Source of the DNA: Halopelagius inordinatus
Lineage (GTDB): Archaea; Halobacteriota; Halobacteria; Halobacteriales; Haloferacaceae
DNA length: 64,000 bases
Direction of reading: 5' to 3'
NCBI RefSeq assembly: GCF_900113245.1
Contig: NZ_FOOQ01000002.1
Location: forward strand, 372,001 to 436,000
Made by a program: the position numbers and the translations under genes
Notes under the pieces: model-generated
Databases searched by the model: none
Seen by the model: the letters and a program-made list of their open reading frames with translations, nothing else
What the model was told of the DNA's origin: nothing
Shown here: piece by piece, positions 62,417 through 64,000 of the stretch
How the letters are laid out: the number at the start of each line of letters is the position of its first letter
How positions within the stretch are numbered: position 1 is the first letter of the stretch

Positions 62417-64000
62417 TCACCCGGTGTTTTTCATCCCCGCGGCGATGCCTTTGACCGTCAGTCTGAGCGTCTGTTCCTCGATTTCGGTCCTGTGAGACTG
62501 CGCCAGTAGATGCGTCTGGAGCAGGTTCAACGGGTCGACGTAAGGGTTCCGGCGACGGAGGCTCTGCTGTAACCAGTCGCGCTTCAAGAGCGACTCGCGG
62601 CCGCTGACTTCGCGGACGACGTCGCGCGCACGGTTGTACTCGCCTTCGAGACGCGGGAAGAACGACTCTCTGAGCGACGGCTCCGCCAGGTCCGCGTACT
62701 CGCTCGCGATGTCGAAGTCGGTGCGCGCGAGCGCTTGAGAGGCGTTGTCGAGCGTCGTCCGGAAGAACGGCCACTCGTCGTACATCTCGCGTAGCGTCTC
62801 CACGTCGCCGCCGTCGTCGAGATACGCCTCGATACCCGTTCCGAGCGCGTACCATCCGGGGAGGATGCACCGCGATTGCGTCCACGAGAACACCCACGGG
62901 ATGGCCCGGAGGTCCTCTACCGTGCGTTCGGCGTCGGAGCGAGAGGCGGGGCGAGAGCCCAGGTTCAACTCCTCTATGACCGTGATGGGCGTCGCCTGCT
63001 CGAAGTACGAGACGAAGCCGTCCGATTCGAGCAAGTCGTAGTACTCTTCTCGCGCCGCCGCGGCCATCGTGTCCATCGCGTCCATCCACTCGTCGGGGAC
63101 GTCCTCTTCGGGTTCGCGGATGGACTCGAACCGCGAGCGAACCTGCGCGTTCAGCATCTGTTCGAGGTTTCGCTCCGCGATGCGGGGGTTTCCGTACTTC
63201 TCGGCGATGGCCTCGCCCTGTTCTGTGAACTTTATCTGACCCGTCACCGTCTCGTTCGGAAGCGCGAGCATCGCCTCGTTCATCGGGCCGCCGCCGCGGG
63301 AGATGGACCCACCGCGGCCGTGGAACAGGCGCATCTTCACGTCGAAGTCGTCGCAGATGTCCGCGAGGCGACGTTGGTTCTTGTAGAGGTCCCAGTTGGC
63401 CGCGAGAAAGCCGTTCTCCTTGTTCGAGTCGGAGTAGCCGAGCATTATCTCTTGGACGTTGTTCCGCGCGGCCAACACCTGCTCGTACGCCTCGTTCTCG
63501 TAGAGGGTACCCATGATGCGGCGCGCGCCGTTCAGCGCCGACTCGGTTTCGAGCAGGGGAACGACGTCGAGTCCGCAGTGGTCGGGCAGGGAGACGACGC
63601 CCGCCTGGTCCGCGAGGAACAGCACTTCGAGGACGTGACTCGGCTCTTCTGTCATCGAGATGGCGTAGGTGTCTATCGCGCCGACGCCGAACTCCCGTTG
63701 CCACTCGCCGAGTTCCTGAAAGCGCTCGAGGACGCGCTCTGCGGTGTCCGAGACGTCGCCGGGGTCGTCCAGATTCACCGTCGTCTCGGACTGGAGAACG
63801 GCGTCGGTGAGTATCTCGACGCGTTCGTCCTCGTCTCGCCCGCGGTAGTCGATGCCCTCGTTGGCGAGGGCTTCGTGGACCGCCTCGGTGTGATTCTCGC
63901 GGTGGTCGCGCAGGTCCAGGCTCGCGAGCGTGAAGCCGAACGTGTCCACCTGCCGCATGAGCGGTCGGAGATACTCGTCTGCGACTATCTCCGCACCGTT
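62417..64000 (-). CDS. ppc: Phosphoenolpyruvate carboxylase, C-terminal part (cut by window edge)
   Basis: The last 527 residues of PEP carboxylase, which fixes bicarbonate onto PEP to form oxaloacetate. The frame stays open to the window edge, so the N-terminal part lies upstream. Catalytic landmarks: the glycine loop FHGRGGSISRGGGP, NVQEIMLGYSDSNKENG, GSRPASR and the C-terminal GIAAGMKNTG end (the QNTG-type tail). Sequence and length fit the bacterial-type enzyme found in haloarchaea. Nothing in the visible part is degenerate. Confidence 0.95.
   Translation of the reverse strand, partial: NGAEIVADEYLRPLMRQVDTFGFTLASLDLRDHRENHTEAVHEALANEGIDYRGRDEDERVEILTDAVLQSETTVNLDDPGDVSDTAERVLERFQELGEWQREFGVGAIDTYAISMTEEPSHVLEVLFLADQAGVVSLPDHCGLDVVPLLETESALNGARRIMGTLYENEAYEQVLAARNNVQEIMLGYSDSNKENGFLAANWDLYKNQRRLADICDDFDVKMRLFHGRGGSISRGGGPMNEAMLALPNETVTGQIKFTEQGEAIAEKYGNPRIAERNLEQMLNAQVRSRFESIREPEEDVPDEWMDAMDTMAAAAREEYYDLLESDGFVSYFEQATPITVIEELNLGSRPASRSDAERTVEDLRAIPWVFSWTQSRCILPGWYALGTGIEAYLDDGGDVETLREMYDEWPFFRTTLDNASQALARTDFDIASEYADLAEPSLRESFFPRLEGEYNRARDVVREVSGRESLLKRDWLQQSLRRRNPYVDPLNLLQTHLLAQSHRTEIEEQTLRLTVKGIAAGMKNTG

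Overview
This window is chromosomal DNA from a halophilic archaeon (class Halobacteria). The proteins are very acidic, the GC content is high, and many genes have a TATA-like box about 27 bp before the ATG with no leader. Marker genes agree: an S-layer glycoprotein start with the haloarchaeal signal peptide, an intron-bearing elongator tRNA-Met, HTH-10 (bacterio-opsin activator type) regulators, transcription factor S, GatD, a stand-alone GMP synthase ATPase subunit and several small families I know only from haloarchaea. The repertoire suits the Haloferacales, but the genus cannot be fixed from sequence alone. No transposase, integrase, CRISPR array or rRNA was seen.

Layout. 1-4.1 kb: 5' end of an S-layer-type glycoprotein gene with a long leader, a Tat-exported amidase, tRNA-Met and a coiled-coil protein. 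4-11.4 kb: membrane proteins, phosphoglycerate mutase, an ArsR-type regulator, GatD and a GNAT enzyme. 11.5-18.4 kb: carA facing an Lrp-type regulator across a perfect palindrome, a PHP phosphoesterase, a type I IPP isomerase-like Nudix protein overlapped by a JAMM metalloprotease, an SDR enzyme, and a coupled PurM-like/kynureninase pair with a candidate structured RNA upstream. 18.4-29.6 kb: a hydrolase, a YeiH-type transporter, and the adk / EMC3-like / cmk / truB block with a bat-type sensor, a rubrerythrin-like zinc ribbon and glutamate dehydrogenase between adk and the rest.

29.6-30.0 kb: tRNA-Pro(GGG) followed by duplicated tRNA 3' ends and 74-bp direct repeats, which look like scars of past integration. 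30-34 kb: an acetate-type SSS symporter operon (DUF4212, symporter, UspA, small membrane protein) next to an HTH-10 regulator. 34-42 kb: trehalose synthesis (otsA-otsB), ilvD, a His-rich MoaB and small conserved proteins. 42-49 kb: a Vms1-like peptidyl-tRNA hydrolase, an Ig-like hypothetical protein, and a DUF1611/enolase-superfamily epimerase pair that matches the DgcN-DgcA route for D-glutamate.

49-56 kb: PspA, TFS, a zinc-ribbon/CopG pair, a RadA-like protein without the Walker A lysine, a beta-RFAP synthase-like GHMP protein, a cupin, then 0.78 kb without a recognised gene that holds two G-quadruplex motifs. 56-64 kb: the coupled pyrG-guaA-TrkA-N-like operon, another PHP protein, dehydrogenases, a zinc-ribbon microprotein and the 3' part of phosphoenolpyruvate carboxylase, cut by the window edge. 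The most unusual signals are a double palindrome inserted in the same frame in two unrelated genes, the tRNA-Pro scars, the structured RNA upstream of the kynureninase operon and the G4-bearing gap.
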